A stretch of 64,000 nucleotides of DNA from Daldinia sp. FL1419 (GCA_025201765.1 MU623359.1:186001-250000), one strand, 5' to 3'; shown: positions 25,348 through 37,676, counted from the first letter of the stretch. Program-made: numbers and translations. The notes: a model not told the origin generated them from the letters alone.

Positions 25348-25950
25348 TCAGTAGTACCAAGTACGCTCGGGGAAGCTCGACGTCAAAGTGAACCGACGTA
25401 TTACTTCGGTAAGCGGCACGAGATCCAAGTCGACAATATATTTACCAGGGTTATAGCTCCGAGATGCTTGTATGAAAAACGCCACGAGGTCGGCTATGCG
25501 TCGAGGGCCGTTTTCCTCCAAGTGGTCGTGGATGAGGCAATGGTCACTTAGATGAGCGTAGACGAGCGAAAAGAAGTCTCGCACTTCACTCTTCTTTAGC
25601 GGACCATCTTTGAACTTGGGATATAAGATCTCGCATGTGTCGAATATGCGGTATAAGTTAGTCGCTATGGTAACCCGTGGAGTTTTCCGCCAATCCCCTT
25701 CAGATAGAAGCACTGTGATAATAAGCGTTAGTAAATGAAGTCTTGGTCTTGGCCCGAAGCCAACACGCTATGAGGAGCAGCTGCGCATACGAGCATTGAA
25801 AGCAGCCAAGTCACAATGGTCCAGGGACCATATGCTACGAAAGTCCATCGTGGGAAACCAGGTATACGCCTTCTCATTCGTTTCAGGTTCGGATTCGTCA
25901 ACGAGTGACTTGACGAAGCAGGTCGAGGGCATTTTGTAATTAGAGTCCAT
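25348..25950 (-). CDS. Small protein of unknown function
   Basis: I do not recognise this protein. Exons 25950-25791 and 25712-25348 give 174 residues. The join uses donor GTATGC and acceptor ATCACAG with a TACTAACG branch site, a textbook fungal intron. The first exon holds FRSIWSLDHCDLAAFNA. The second is well balanced and looks folded: LYRIFDTCEILYPKFKDGPL, then VRDFFSLVYAHLSDHCLIHD, ending FPERTWYY. It appears mostly helical and cytosolic, with no signal peptide or membrane segment. The quality of the intron argues that it is a real gene. Confidence 0.55.
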
Positions 25951-27719
25951 CTTAGCTTATCACTAGGTATCTTGCTAAAGAGATATTTTGTCTGTAAGGT
26001 CTTGGGGGCTATCAGTGTCAGATCTCTGCTGACTGCTAAAGTACGGACAGACTATAAGCGCATTATATGTAGTGGTATGTAGGTATCCGAAAGGCCTTTC
26101 CGTAGAGCTTGAGTTGGTGATAGAGCAAGCGTAAGAAACAGGGCTATGCTGTATCAGGACTCTCACACAATCATTTGAGGGCGATGTACATCGCAGTGCG
26201 GGACGGGATTTTGATGTCACCGAATGTGCACAATTGAATGCATTCGGTAAAACAATAAGATTGATTCTTTTATGTACCCCATGTAAATCACGACCACTCA
26301 TCACTGCTTGTAACGAGCTTGTCTGTGCTCGGAGTACATTCGCGTACGTTCACGTCTTGTTCTTGGATGCTTTATTATGAAACTAATTCTCCGTACTGCC
26401 AATAGCATTACACATCCCACTGTGATTTATTATCTCCGATATATTAAGGGGGATTGTGATGAAGCATTCGCGTCACTGCATAAATGAGATTTCACAATTA
26501 GTCCAAAACAAGAATGATATTGTTAGAAGCTGCCATAAGTGCTTTGTGAGATTCTTTGTAAAATATATTATAGATTCAAAGTATCGCTAATCTAGTCCGA
26601 TAGTTAGAAATGATATTTCTCTACCAACATAAGTAGGTACTAAAACAAAGTATCGTGGAATATAGCCAGAGACTAGTAAGAGGACGGCCTAGATTGCTCC
26701 CACATTACCTCCGATAGACATATGCACCAATACCACAACCTGTCACGGGGCAGTCCAAGAAGTGAGGAATCAACATCGTTGTCCCGCAAGGAACACTATC
26801 TACTAATAACCACCTGCTACATACAGAACAAGTCCTCTTGTTCTATATATTGAAGTTTGTATAGTACGTTGAACCTCCCGTAAGACTTGATGGCTCTAGC
26901 AGTCAGGATAGCACTGCTAGAGTGTATGAATCAGAAGGGGATGGGATGCTCCTATCGTATGGAAACAATATTTGTAAATATTTCCCTATTTGTCATAATC
27001 GGAGAGATTTCCTCATCGAGACTTGAGATCTTCTACTTGCTTTCGGCCGTACCATCAGGCCCAGTCATACAACTCGTTGGAGATAATAGGATCCCGTCTA
27101 CTACAAATATCTTCTTGTCGTAGGTGTCTACTAACTTCTTCTTCGTTTTTGTACTCCTGCTAGGTATCTATTTATTACTCCCTTCAACACCCACTTCGAA
27201 TCTAACGGTTCGGCATAAGACCCAAGAGATATAATATAAATACGATGTTCTCGTACGATAGGAAGTGATAAGTGTGACAATACTTCCCCCGTCAATAACG
27301 CGTTAAGATATTCCCCCCCCCTGAATCCGAAGCCGTTTAAGTCAATATCGCAATAACGCGCAGAAAGTTTTATACCCCTGCCGAGTATCCCCAAGACACG
27401 CTATACCAAATCGAGACGTATAGCTTACGTTGCACGGACATCAGGAGCGCTACTATCTCACATCTCCGCCCAGCGTCCGCAGATCAGCGACCGTCCATCA
27501 CGGCAAAACTTTCAATTTCATCTTCTTTTTCATCTTTTCTTTTTTCCTTTTTTTCTTCTTTTCTCCAATAACAATACCCACACGTTAACGTCCAACATCG
27601 TCCCCAATTGCTAAAACGTGTATGAAACCAAATATTTATTTGTTTGTGAAGGATTAAATTTAACACCCCTTAAGACGTTGGAATAAATAAATAAGAAAAG
27701 AAAGGAAAAGAAAAAAACT
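25951..27719. other. Intergenic, holds one LTR-like repeat
   Basis: No gene is supported. A repeat shared with position 60095 begins at 26741. A minus-strand frame at 27131-27394 reads like protein but has no ATG and no recognisable feature. A C/T-rich stretch at 27520-27570 and an A-rich leader just before 27720 precede the 2EXR gene. Confidence 0.45.
26741..26865 (+). mobile_element. LTR-like dispersed repeat, copy A
   Basis: The sequence starts TGTCACGGGGCAGTCCAAGA and contains AACATCGTTGTCCCGCAAGG. It aligns by eye over about 115 bases with 60095-60208, with many transitions between the copies. The TGTC start is what one expects of the 5' end of a long terminal repeat. No internal retroelement coding is next to it, so it would be a degraded solo LTR or a small dispersed element. 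The 3' border is not certain. Confidence 0.45.
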
Positions 27720-28717
27720 ATGCCGCCAGGAAATCGACCCAAAGAGATCCACACCAAACACCTCACCGAGCGCGAGCGCTTCCGCGTCCGGACCCTCTAC
27801 TACGACGCCTCCATGAGCAAGAAGCGCATCGAGGAAGTGACCGGCTACTCCATCAGCCAGATCCGCACCGCCATTCGCGCCAAGTCCTCCGCCATCCCAC
27901 CGCGTTCCGGCCGACCCAAAAAAGGTAGCTCCCCCCCCCTTTTTTTCTATTACGTACCTCCTTATGGTCCGCCAGCCTCTCAAGGCAGCTAACCGTCCAA
28001 CCAACAGGCGGCAAAGAAACCTCCGTCCTCGACGACGCCGGCCCTTCTTCCGAGGGCTTCGCGTCCGAGGACTCGGCCCTGGTACCCCGGAGTCCAAGCA
28101 CTCCTCCGCAGGAAGCCGGACCCCAGGTGCCGGCCACATCCGCATCCGCATCCGCATCCACATCCACCACATTACCCCCACCTCCACCTCCACCCCCATC
28201 CCCAACTTCCCTAGACCGGCTTCCGCCCACCTTACGGCGGTACATATGGTACCTAGTCCTAACCTCCATCACTCCTCCCCCTCCATCCCCATCCCCATCA
28301 CCCTCTCCTTCTCCCTCTCCAATCCTCTCCACCCTAGTCCCCCTATCATGCATATGGTGGGCCACCAAGCTCCCCGACCCCCCCTACCTCATCGCCGGCG
28401 TGTATCCCGAGCACTGGGGGACCCACTGGCACGCATACCTCGCTCACCGGCAGCCCGCCGCGCGGCTCCTCAGCCGCGTCAACCGCGAGGCCCGTCAGGT
28501 CCTGCTCGACACCTTCCTGCCCGTCTACTCCGAGTCCGGCCTCCGCATGCTAGGTTCCGCTCTCCAGTTCATCTGGGTCGACCCCCGCTTCGACACCGTC
28601 TACTGCAAGGAAGACGCCGCCGCCATGCCCGCTCTGCTCGACCGGTCCAGGACCGCGATACTCCCGCATCTGAGCCCAACGGTAAATCCCAACTCCGCTA
28701 ATAGGAATCGTAGGTAG
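27720..28717 (+). CDS. 2EXR-type protein with N-terminal helix-turn-helix
   Basis: Exons 27720-27924 and 28008-28717 give 304 residues. Residues 14-55 (LTERERFRVRTLYYDASMSK through TGYSISQIRTAIRAK) resemble a homeodomain-like helix-turn-helix of the kind seen in transposase DNA-binding heads and regulators. A Ser/Thr/Pro-rich linker with poly-Pro follows. From about residue 137 the pattern LDRLPPTLRRYIWYLVL, later RLLSRVNREARQVLLDTFLP and FIWVDPRFDTVYC, matches the fungal 2EXR family, whose function is largely unknown. The reading frame ends soon after that third element (NRNRR). A further splice near 28684 could continue it with VVTTIVALLN, so the C-terminus is uncertain. Composition is much more G+C-rich than its surroundings. 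Confidence 0.65.
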
Positions 28718-29151
28718 TCACGACCATCGTGGCCTTACTCAATGGTAAGCCCAAGGTACCGCCCCGCTCTGTTCGCTCTGTTTCTTGTCGCTTACCCCTC
28801 TTCTCAGGGGTTACTACGTCGCAGCCGTGAAATAACTCTTTGTTCGGGTCGTGAAGCATTAAATCTTATAGACGCCTCTCACTGCTTAGACTTACCCGCG
28901 CAACTATTAATGTCAACCTCACTGAATCACTACGTACGCAAGTGCCACCAAGCCAATTAAAATTAATTGTGAGCTCGTCTAGCATATGTATCTTGCCAGC
29001 CTACCTAAGTCCTGATCTACCTATGGTGCCCAGAGGTATCGTAACCACACTAATTCGCTATGAACTCCCCGCCAATGCAACCATGCAACTCACAATCCAC
29101 GACGCAAGAAATTGGGGTATATCAGGATCATATAGCAAGTATCCTTCATCG
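28718..29151. other. Convergent intergenic region
   Basis: Lies between the 3' ends of the 2EXR gene and the deubiquitinase gene. Possible extra 3' coding of the 2EXR gene would fall at its left edge. Otherwise nothing seen. Confidence 0.4.
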
Positions 29152-32100
29152 CTAAGTGGAACGCGCTTCGCCGTTGACGGCTGTGGGCGCTTCAGCTGAG
29201 TCGAACTCCACGCCTTCAATCATATCAAAATCCCGGCTCGTGCTGCGCGAGTCGTCTCCTTTAGAGTTGCACCGCTGAGGCACTTCAACAAGTTGGTCTT
29301 TTATCACGTCGCGGACATAGGCAACGTAGTAGGGGTCTCCCGTCTCGTTCAGGTCATTCAGTACAGCCTCTGTACCACGGCTGTCTTCAGTCACTGTCTC
29401 GTCGTTGTATCGATACCACACGTTACGTTCAAAGTCTCGAATCCAAACCCAATAATGTCCCGCAGACGTACCGCCGCGATGGCAGATCACAGCGTGGATA
29501 CTGTATTTCTCGTTCTGCATAGAGTCGAAAATAGTTTGCTCTTTCTGGTGCAGGTCCAGAAGTTCTTGCTTCATTTTCTCGTCAAAAGGTTCCCTAGCCC
29601 CCCAGGAAACGTCAGCGAGTCTATCGCTAGGTGAATAGTCGCTTAATGACTCCGGAGTAACCATCCTCTTGGCCAATTTATTTTCCAGCGAGTCAGATAG
29701 CTTGCGTTTTAACCCCAAGTCGTTGTAAAAGGCTTGTTGAAATTCCGCTCCCTCTGTAACACTATCAAGAGCCGATACCGCCATAGTTGCCATTTCATCG
29801 ATATCCAGTCCTCCGAATGCCTTGGAGCCTATATTAGCATCTTCCTTATTATTTAGCCAGATAGGGATTCTACGAACGGTAAACTGTTGGGATTGCGCAG
29901 AAACGTCCCTAACATTCTGGGAGGACTTGGCTTTAAGTTCCTTTAGGCGCTCCTTAAGCGCCCACGATCTTTTGCGGGCAAGCCATACGGGCGAACCCTT
30001 CTCAGCCTCCATATAACGATCTAGGCATAAAAACTCTGGTATGATGACAGGGTTCTTGTTCTTGCCCTTCGGGGTACTTCTTTGAATGCAGATATGGAGA
30101 ATAGGAGGAAGGGACCTGATGCTGCTATATCGTGCACGATCACTATCAATTAGCTCGTAAGCAAAGTACCGGTCCAAGGCAGCAAACAATGTGCATCGCA
30201 CATTATCTGTTCCGTTCATATTGCTGCTGATCCCCCCCGATGCCTGAACGGTTTCCTCGGGATATGCCGTGATCCACCGCTCCGGAACTATCTCAACGTT
30301 CAGCAGGTTGTCTTCTAGGTGGGATGCCGGATCGCTATCCGGATGTTCGTTTCTAGTCTTGACGGTATAATTCACTATTGTAGTAAAAAATGTATTCGTA
30401 ATCTTGTCCCCTTGCAATTCCGGCTTTCCCGGCATGGGGCCATCCGGACGAATTGCCCGCATGAAATGCTCAAGAATGTTACCGATAATTTCCCCAACAT
30501 CCTGTTGCTCTGTCCCCGATCTGTCAGACCGCTCAAGCTGACGAGACACTTCTGCTATTTTATCATCTAGAGTTAAGGGCTCAATGGAATCTTGCATAGT
30601 TATATCATCTTGAGGCTGTAGAATAGTAGGGGACTTATCATCTAAAGGCTCTAGCTGAACATACGACATTGATGTATCAACTCCTTCATCAACCAGTGTT
30701 TGAGAGCTCCGGGAACTAGCCATTTCAAGCTTATCATTCACCGACTCCACTGTAATGCTCACTGTGTCGTTAGTTGTCCCATTTGCGGCATTAGGATCAT
30801 CCTTGGATAACACCGGTGGAGCTGGCGACGGGCGCGCTGGTAGTGGCGGAGGAGCATTCTGGATTCGCTGGTCTAGGATCTCCCTAGCGGATGATAGTGC
30901 AGTATTGGCGAGTTTCTGCGAAGGCTGCGCAGCGGCTTCGGTAGTTGTTTCTAAATCGATGAATAAGCCCTGAAGCATCTCGATGACTGTCTAAAAATTA
31001 GAAACCCCCAGTCAGAAGAGAAAAAGGAAAACCAGAGGCAACCCACATTGTCTGGCGACTATGGCTTCTTCGATATTAACGCTAGTGCCGTTTCCACCCG
31101 TCCGACGTTGTTTAACTGTCTCCTCATCCAGGTCCAGCTTTACCGAATCGAAATTCAGTACTATATCGCGTATTATCTTGACGTTATAGAAATATTGCAA
31201 AAGGCTGTTCAAGTAGCAGGTGTTGCCAATGTTTTTAAGGCCAGGAGGTGTACCAATAGAGCCTCCTGGTATTGGCGATGCATGGGGTTGCGTGGGTAAA
31301 ACTTGTGTAAATCCAGTCACCTTGACGAACTCGGCAATCTGCTGTAGTTCTGCGGCCTCTTCAGGCTTATCTTGTTGTCGCTTGAGTTCGGACAAAACGT
31401 CAATAGCTTCGATGACTTTATCTTTATCGGCGGCATCGTTCTGTTTGGTATTAGAAGCTATTACAAAGAAGCGTCAAAAAAAAAAAAAAAAAAAAAAAAA
31501 CCAGAAAGTGGCTTACCTGTACTAGCTGTTGGACAAAGCCTCTAATTATCTCTGCCGTGTAGTTTGCCTCTACACCCAGAAGCCTAGTTGCCGAGGAAAT
31601 GCTCATCCTTCTCCCTGAACGACTAGGAGGTGAGGTCATGAGTCCTGACTCTGGTATCCCCACGATTTCAGAATCAGTATCGTCCACGATATTCCTCCCC
31701 AGAAAGGTGCTCATGGCTAAGAGGTGCTGTGATGCCTGGGCCTTAAACTCGTCACTCGTATTGTACTTAGCCATGTCGCAATATCTTGTAAAAACCCAGT
31801 CTGGCGTCACGTCGTCGGAAGGAGATGCGCCAAAAAAGGCAAAGGCTTCCTGTACTCCTACGTCAATCGGAGATGTCTCGTCGAACCGCGACCTGTACAT
31901 GATGATCTCAGTTGACGCATCGTCGCTGCGATTCTGGATACACCGGAGAGCGGCATCCAGGTATTTATCGCGGTATCTAGGGCGTATTTTGGCTAAGAGA
32001 ATAGCAGCCCAACTAAAAATAAGGGGCTCATATATTTCCAAACAGCCTAGGAGGGCAACGTCCGATTCGGCGACTGCGGTGATATTACCGTCGACGGACC

Positions 32101-33106
32101 CATTTGGGAAATCACCTTGAAATACCTGCAGCAACTTATCCCAAGCAGGGACTGTTGGCTCCCCATTAAGGATATCCAGTTCCGCCCGCGCATCTTCTCT
32201 TCGCGCTCGTAGCGTTCCTACTTTGGTTGGGTTCTGCTCTTCTTCAGAAAGAGCAATGAGCCAGTACGGCTCATCACTCTCGGTATCTATATCCTCTTGA
32301 AATCCTAAAGATTTCAATAGGTCGTCGAAATCATTACCCATGCATACGAGAAATTTCTTGTTACGTTTATTGACTCTCAATTTTTGATCGGTAGGACGTT
32401 GAAGCGAGTCCGTAAGATACCTGCGAAGCATAGCCTCTGGTTTCATAGTCGTCGCATCGTTAAAATCCGAGAACCGTTCCGGATCACTTTCTTTCGCTCG
32501 TGCCAGATTATTGATCATCCTTTGGGTATCGTAAAACTTGTTGACGTCATCCGCAGGAATCCGGGAGGGTAGGACGGATATCTCGACGTTGAATCGACAC
32601 TCGTCGTCCACACAGATGTACCGAGCGTAACCAACAACATCCTCGAGACCTTTTTGGGTTGCCCTAAGTTCGTCCGTGGACTTCTTACTACAGAGAAAAA
32701 GCATGTGGCCACGATGTTCGCCGTTAACATTGTATGGGTGAACGGCTTCTGGGTCGTTGAAATTGCTTCTGATATGGAAATGAAGGCGACAACGGCAACA
32801 AACAACAGAAACAAAACAGGATTTGAATTCTTCTTCAAATGATTGGGTCCCGACTAACTGCATTTCATGACTAGTGCAATCGAAGTTATGGTCGAGATCT
32901 GGTAGCTGGGAACTGAGAAACTGGCGGAATAAACGGGGAGATGTGAGGGCTTGAGCTTATCAGCAATTCTTCATTAAAACAGGACAGTCATTTTAGCAGG
33001 CATCAAACTTACGTAGGGGGTTCGATAGGTGCTGTAAGCTACGTTTTGCTACTGAATGCAGCCAGCGGAGCTCTACTACGTCGTCTCGCTCAGGGACGTA
33101 AGCCAT
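29152..33106 (-). CDS. UBP2: Ubiquitin C-terminal hydrolase, Ubp2 type
   Basis: This thiol protease removes ubiquitin, and in yeast Ubp2 trims Lys63-linked chains with Rsp5/Rup1. Exons 33106-33013, 32955-31517, 31440-31047 and 30986-29152 give 1253 residues (yeast Ubp2 is 1272). An N-terminal Cys/His-containing region (DCTSHEMQL, then VCCRCRLHFHI) is followed by a long helical part. The Cys box GLKNIGNTCYLNSLLQYFYN has the nucleophile near residue 586, and the His box GTSAGHYWVWIRD has the general base near 1153, followed by WYRYNDETVTE. Between them lies a large insertion, usual in this subfamily. Intron 2 contains a run of about 26 T on the coding strand. An in-frame ATG at 33238 would add 44 residues at the N-terminus; which start is used is not decided by the sequence. 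Confidence 0.92.
31475..31500. repeat. Poly(A) run inside an intron of UBP2
   Basis: About 26 uninterrupted A on the plus strand, read as poly(U) in the transcript just after the 5' splice site of UBP2 intron 2. It acts as part of the intron and needs care in assembly, because such runs vary in length. Confidence 0.85.
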
Positions 33107-35439
33107 TTTGATAGTTCGTTCCGAGTGGGCGTAGAATTCAAGAGGCGGGAGTAGGTTGAATTGAGCAGCGATTTGAGGCTGCCCAAGCGCGTTATTAGAC
33201 ACAAGTACGTGCTGACGACACCTTTTGCCTTTACACATTAGAGAAAGTAAGTATATCCAGAGTATCCACCAAAAAGGAGGATCGAAAACAGACAATTCGG
33301 GCAGAATGTAGCAACTGGGGTCGGGAATATAGAAGTATGAGATTAAAAACGTGGAAATAGTAAACCAACCTTGTAAGATATAAGGCTAGCTCGACGCAAC
33401 CAATATAAACACCTACGCTTTCGAGTACAACGGAAATATAATGCTTGGCTCTGGCTTCAGTTTAAGGCGACGACACCCGAGCCTAATAATTTAGGACTCG
33501 GATATGCGTATACCTAGCTAATGTCCCTAAAACACTCATCTGTGTTAGCAAAAATACACGTAGATGGGAAAGGTAAATAAAGTAAAATCAAGCTCGTGTA
33601 TTCGATTCTTGTCCCGCATAAACTCATACGCTCGAGCTTTATGCAGTCTCCTGAAACACATATTCGGGGGTTAAGGTCCCTCTGACGGAAAAAGACGTCG
33701 AGTTTTGACTACCCTCTATTTTCCTCTACTACATAGGTGGGAGACTTTGTTGTTGAGATTTGCCGGTGGTACTCTAATATCTGATACGGCAGGCCGGGGT
33801 CACCGCCGGTTGTTGAGGCGCTTGACCGGACGTTGTAAGCTCAAGGTCAACGTCGAATTTAACTAGGTGGCTTTAAAATCATAACCTAGAAAGTTCAACA
33901 CGTACGGCCATCCTCAACTAAAGGATTACCAACCCGAGCTGTGATTGGGAGTAAAAGGTTGACTCCCGAGGGGTGGATGCCGCTCCGATTCGCAGGGAGA
34001 AGAAGAAAGAACCGAGAAGATCGATACCTTAAGCAGGAAAATGAAATATTCTCATAATCGAGCAGTATGATATTGTTCAGCTAGTATTAGAAGTTGCTGT
34101 TAAACCATAGGCCGGATAGAAATAACAAATATGTTGAGGATATCAGCTCACATTCGCATCCGACCTATTGGCCTTGAGGCGACAGATGCACTTCAATTTG
34201 TACTTCGACCAACGGACCAACGATGTTTAAGATGTTCGGTCAAACCAAGAGACAGGGGACCTAGAAATGAATCAGAGCGGAAGAAAAAAAAAAAAAAAAA
34301 AAAGCAATAGAAACAAATGCGAACGCAAAGACGTAAGACGTAAGATGCACGTGAATGACGGCTTCAGGCAATTCTTAACTGATAAGATGTATGTAAAAGC
34401 AGAGTGATATCGTTAGATTTTCATTGATTTATTCTCAGTGCTGACGAACCTCCATACGGAAAGAATATGTGGATGTATAATCCTCGAATTTGGGGAGGCG
34501 GCAACCAAATAATGCGCTAAGTTTAGTAAGGTTTCTACTTTGTATGTATGTAGGATCATTTATTAGCATAACTAGGTATGTAAGCTTTCTGAGGAAACCG
34601 TCGACCTGTGCTTTGGGGAGGCTTTGGAGGGGTTTGGAGGGGGGATTTGGAGCTTATCGCTTATCTCGGACACCAGAATATTCCGCAAACTTACCTAAGG
34701 TAGGTACCTATGTACCTGGTACAATACGACAGGGATTCTGAAAGTACGGCAAATCTCCGGCTAGTTAGTACAAGAACTTGTCAACTTCAATCCTACCTTA
34801 TCGACAGTATCGCGACTTTTACTTAAATATTAGTATCTAGGTACTTTATATAAACCTTATATAAATCTGTAAGATATTTGAGATCGTATAGTCCTATTTT
34901 ATCATTGTTGAATGAGTTCTAGCGCTGTTCCCACCAACGCCCGTAGTCTCCTACCCCATACCTACAGTTATCAAGTAACAGGTACCTACCTGAGGTATTT
35001 CTTAAAGACTAAGAACATGTAGGTACCTATACTTTCACCCGCAGGTAGCAGGTATGTCAGCTAAGGTGCCTAACCGTTAGGTACTTGGGTAAAGAGCGCA
35101 AAGGTAGGTGCTGTTGGAGGCTGACTAAGCATTCGCTTATAAAAGCTTTTGCCTCAGGCCCTAAGGCCTGCATTTTTTCTAAGAAATACAACATCATTTT
35201 TACCCCCCAATAGTGCCTTATACGCCCGAGTCTAGAGTTTAAATAGTCCCTAGGGCCTAGTTAGTGGCCAACCAGCTTCTATGGTTATAAGTAAATGTGA
35301 ACCTTTCCAAGCTTACAACTTTTTTCAAGATCCATCAAATTTCACCCATACAATCCATATTATCATTTATCGATCCCAACTCCTTACATCAGATAAAAGT
35401 CGCGTTCCAAGTAACTATCAGCTAGCACATCCGTTCAAC
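33107..35439. other. Intergenic, 2.3 kb without a supportable gene
   Basis: Begins with the UBP2 upstream region, which could include extra N-terminal coding to 33238. There is a run of about 20 A near 34284 and dense TAGGTACC/ACCTACC words at 34695-34715 and 34975-35110. No gene or RNA gene is seen. Confidence 0.5.
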
Positions 35440-36335
35440 TCCCCTAGCTTCTTAGGGGTATCGATGCGCCCCTAAAGCTAGTTATAGCTGGAAATCACGA
35501 TTTTACTATTGATATACCATTATTTTAGGAGCAAGGTTGCTGCAAGTCCGGACTTGCGACCAGAGGAAGTGGAGAAGGTCTATGGAGCGTTCGGTGAGGT
35601 ACAACAGCTTTTTGAAGAAGCCAAAAGTGACGGAGTGGTTTTCCTTAACGAAGGTAACACCGTTTCAAGCTCAACAACGGATCAAAGTTGAAGGTTTATG
35701 CCAGCCCTTTTACACCATTGCCGAGTGACTGGGGTTTTCGGTATACACGTCAAGAAGGGCATGTATTTGACATCGAAAAGTGGATAGATGTAGTGATTAC
35801 ACACGGCCCATCCCGGGGTATCATGGATCTCGTTGATTCGCGCAGAGCAGGCTACACTCACTCTTCAGTTCTATTACTCGAGCTCAACCAAAACCCCACT
35901 GTTCCGGCCATATACACGAAGAGTGGGGAGCGAAGTTGGTTACGTGGAAGGAAGAATTAGCGAAAAGCCATCTCACTTTACCGATATCGACAATGGTCAA
36001 TCGGCATTAATCGAAAAGCTGTCCGACCTAACCAAAACTAGGTTCGATATGCTTGAGATAGCGGAGGAGAAGACTGAGAAAGGGGCGAGGCTAGGCCGTG
36101 AAGGCTATGTCGAAACTAGTCATTGTGCGGACGAAGAGAACCCACTCAAGGCTGGCTCGCAGACACTCTTCGTAAACACGACAACCCATGGAGTCACCGA
36201 AGATTATTCACTACATTTACCATGGCTAGTCGATCTTCAGATCCCGGAATCGTTTTAACGAATGTTTTGTGGGAATGCCATGTTGCATTTTTGGAGCTGG
36301 AAGAAAAGGGCTTAATAACCGGGGATTCGATCTAA
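35440..36335 (+). pseudogene. Decayed metallophosphoesterase (calcineurin-like) pseudogene
   Basis: Parts of a fungal calcineurin-like phosphoesterase can be read, but in alternating frames. The metal-binding GNHD motif is at 35490-35501 (in LVIAGNHDFTID). The frame then changes near 35509. PEEVEKVYGAFGEVQQLFEE runs to about 35655, and after another shift VYASPFTPLPSDWGFRYT follows. VVITHGPSRGIMD has the THGP metal site at 35799-35810, and a GHIH motif is at 35906-35917 in yet another frame. The last segment, HFTDIDNGQSALIEKLSDLT to LPWLVDLQIPES, is intact from about 35960 to 36258. The 5' part that should carry the first metal ligands (DxH) is not visible. Introns do not explain the changes, because homologous residues continue across them without gaps. 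I call it a 5'-truncated pseudogene with at least three frame breaks. Confidence 0.85.
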
Positions 36336-36363
36336 AATTAGGGGGAAGTGGTCATGAGTATAA

Positions 36364-37146
36364 TTAAGTGTCCTCCTCTTTCTCCAAGACTTTCAACTTC
36401 GTCGTCCCTACGCGAAACTCGATGGGCTGATCATTAATCCAGGGGTAATCCATTAAACCAGTACCTGGTCCTTTGTACCCCTTCTCAAACAAGATCTCTT
36501 CTTTCGCAACCGGTGCCCACATGATTTTTCTCAAATCTTCAACGTTCATGCTAATCTCATACTCATGTCCCGGCTCTAGCCCATCTACACCGGTCACACT
36601 CGCCGAGCGCCGTATATTTAGCGGCTTCCTGTCCTCATCCACTATGCGTCCAGTCTTTACGATATACCAGGGATCAGGACGGAAATCGCCTCGTCCGAAT
36701 ATAGCAGATAGTTCTGCCGTTTCGTCGGGACGGAGAGTTAGGAAGTACGGCTCCTCGAAACTCCCGCGGACACGCCGCTGGGGACACGCCATGCGCTGTA
36801 CGTTACGTATGTTGGTAAGTTTAACGGGCTGCTTTGTAGTAAGGTCCGTTATAATAAAACCTGCACGAGAGAGCGCTCTCTGCGGAGACAGCGGAGAGTT
36901 CTCCGTATAGAGCGTGATAACCTCGAGTGGCGAAAGGGAAGAGGAGGTTGGAAGTAGAGTGAGTCGAAGGTATATAGTAGGAGCCGAAAGACGAGAGAAG
37001 CAATACGTGGGTGGAGAGAGGGAAAGTTCTATACTGATTATCGGGGCCACGTTGGAGCGTGGTAATGGGTGGAAGGGAAGCAAGAGGTCCGCCGGACCAG
37101 AGCATGAGGGCTCTTCCTCGCCTTCTCTCATCTCATTTTGTGACAT
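36364..37146 (-). CDS. Conserved-looking protein of unknown function
   Basis: A single intronless frame of 260 residues from a good ATG at 37146. The first 110 residues are Pro/Ser/Leu-rich. The rest looks like a compact beta-rich domain: VRGSFEEPYFLTLRPDETAE, then IFGRGDFRPDPWYIVKTGRI, GLEPGHEYEISMN, EEILFEKGYKGPGTGLMDYP, and an ending with a Lys/Glu-rich strand (IEFRVGTTKLKVLEKEEDT). No signal peptide, membrane segment or catalytic motif is apparent. Its start faces the complex I subunit gene across 530 bases. The stop lies only about 100 bases after the metallophosphoesterase pseudogene on the other strand. Confidence 0.65.
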   Translation of the reverse strand: MSQNEMREGEEEPSCSGPADLLLPFHPLPRSNVAPIISIELSLSPPTYCFSRLSAPTIYLRLTLLPTSSSLSPLEVITLYTENSPLSPQRALSRAGFIITDLTTKQPVKLTNIRNVQRMACPQRRVRGSFEEPYFLTLRPDETAELSAIFGRGDFRPDPWYIVKTGRIVDEDRKPLNIRRSASVTGVDGLEPGHEYEISMNVEDLRKIMWAPVAKEEILFEKGYKGPGTGLMDYPWINDQPIEFRVGTTKLKVLEKEEDT

Positions 37147-37676
37147 TCTTGCTGATTACCAGGGGAAATAGCTCTAAGCGAACGGGTCTACCTATCTCTT
37201 ATACAATATATTATATAGTAGGATATTTATATCAAATATTAGGCAGCCATGCCGATTAGTTATATAAGATGGAACAGGAATTAACTATGAATTATTCAGA
37301 CCTTCCGAGCCAGTATTCGAAACTCGGAGGGATCTCCAATTCACCCGCATATCCTATCGCACCCCCTATTATGTACACTAGATGGGTAGCGTGCATAAAT
37401 AATAGGTATGTATATAGATCACGTGGTAGGTGTACTAGGTAACCTTAGGTAAAAGGTACCTACCTACCTACTTCCAGGTACCTGTGGGGCCTAAGGTTCT
37501 TTGGGAAAAGCCCCGGAACAATTGGAAGATTGAAATCCGAAATCGAAGCTCAAACTTGCCTTTGGAAGCTTTGGAGAGCCGCTACTAAATTAACGACCTC
37601 ACATTCTACCACTCCCTAAGATACCTACTTACATCGATCCATTCCCACAACAGCCTCCTTCGGGCTTGAGTGCAAG
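37147..37676. promoter_or_regulatory. Divergent promoter region
   Basis: The 530 bases between the unknown minus-strand gene and the complex I gene must hold both promoters. A cluster of GGTACCTACCTACCTAC-type words lies at 37438-37482. Confidence 0.4.

Noticed and set aside
27131..27394. Minus-strand frame of 87 codons with protein-like composition (ICDIDLNGFGF-type segment)
   Set aside because: It begins with TTG, an in-frame stop lies just upstream, and I recognise nothing in it. It could be a relic but cannot be supported.
33590..33640. TATTCGATTCTTGTCC, resembling a tRNA T-arm
   Set aside because: No matching acceptor stem, D-arm or anticodon arm could be paired around it. I found no convincing tRNA, rRNA or CRISPR array in the window.
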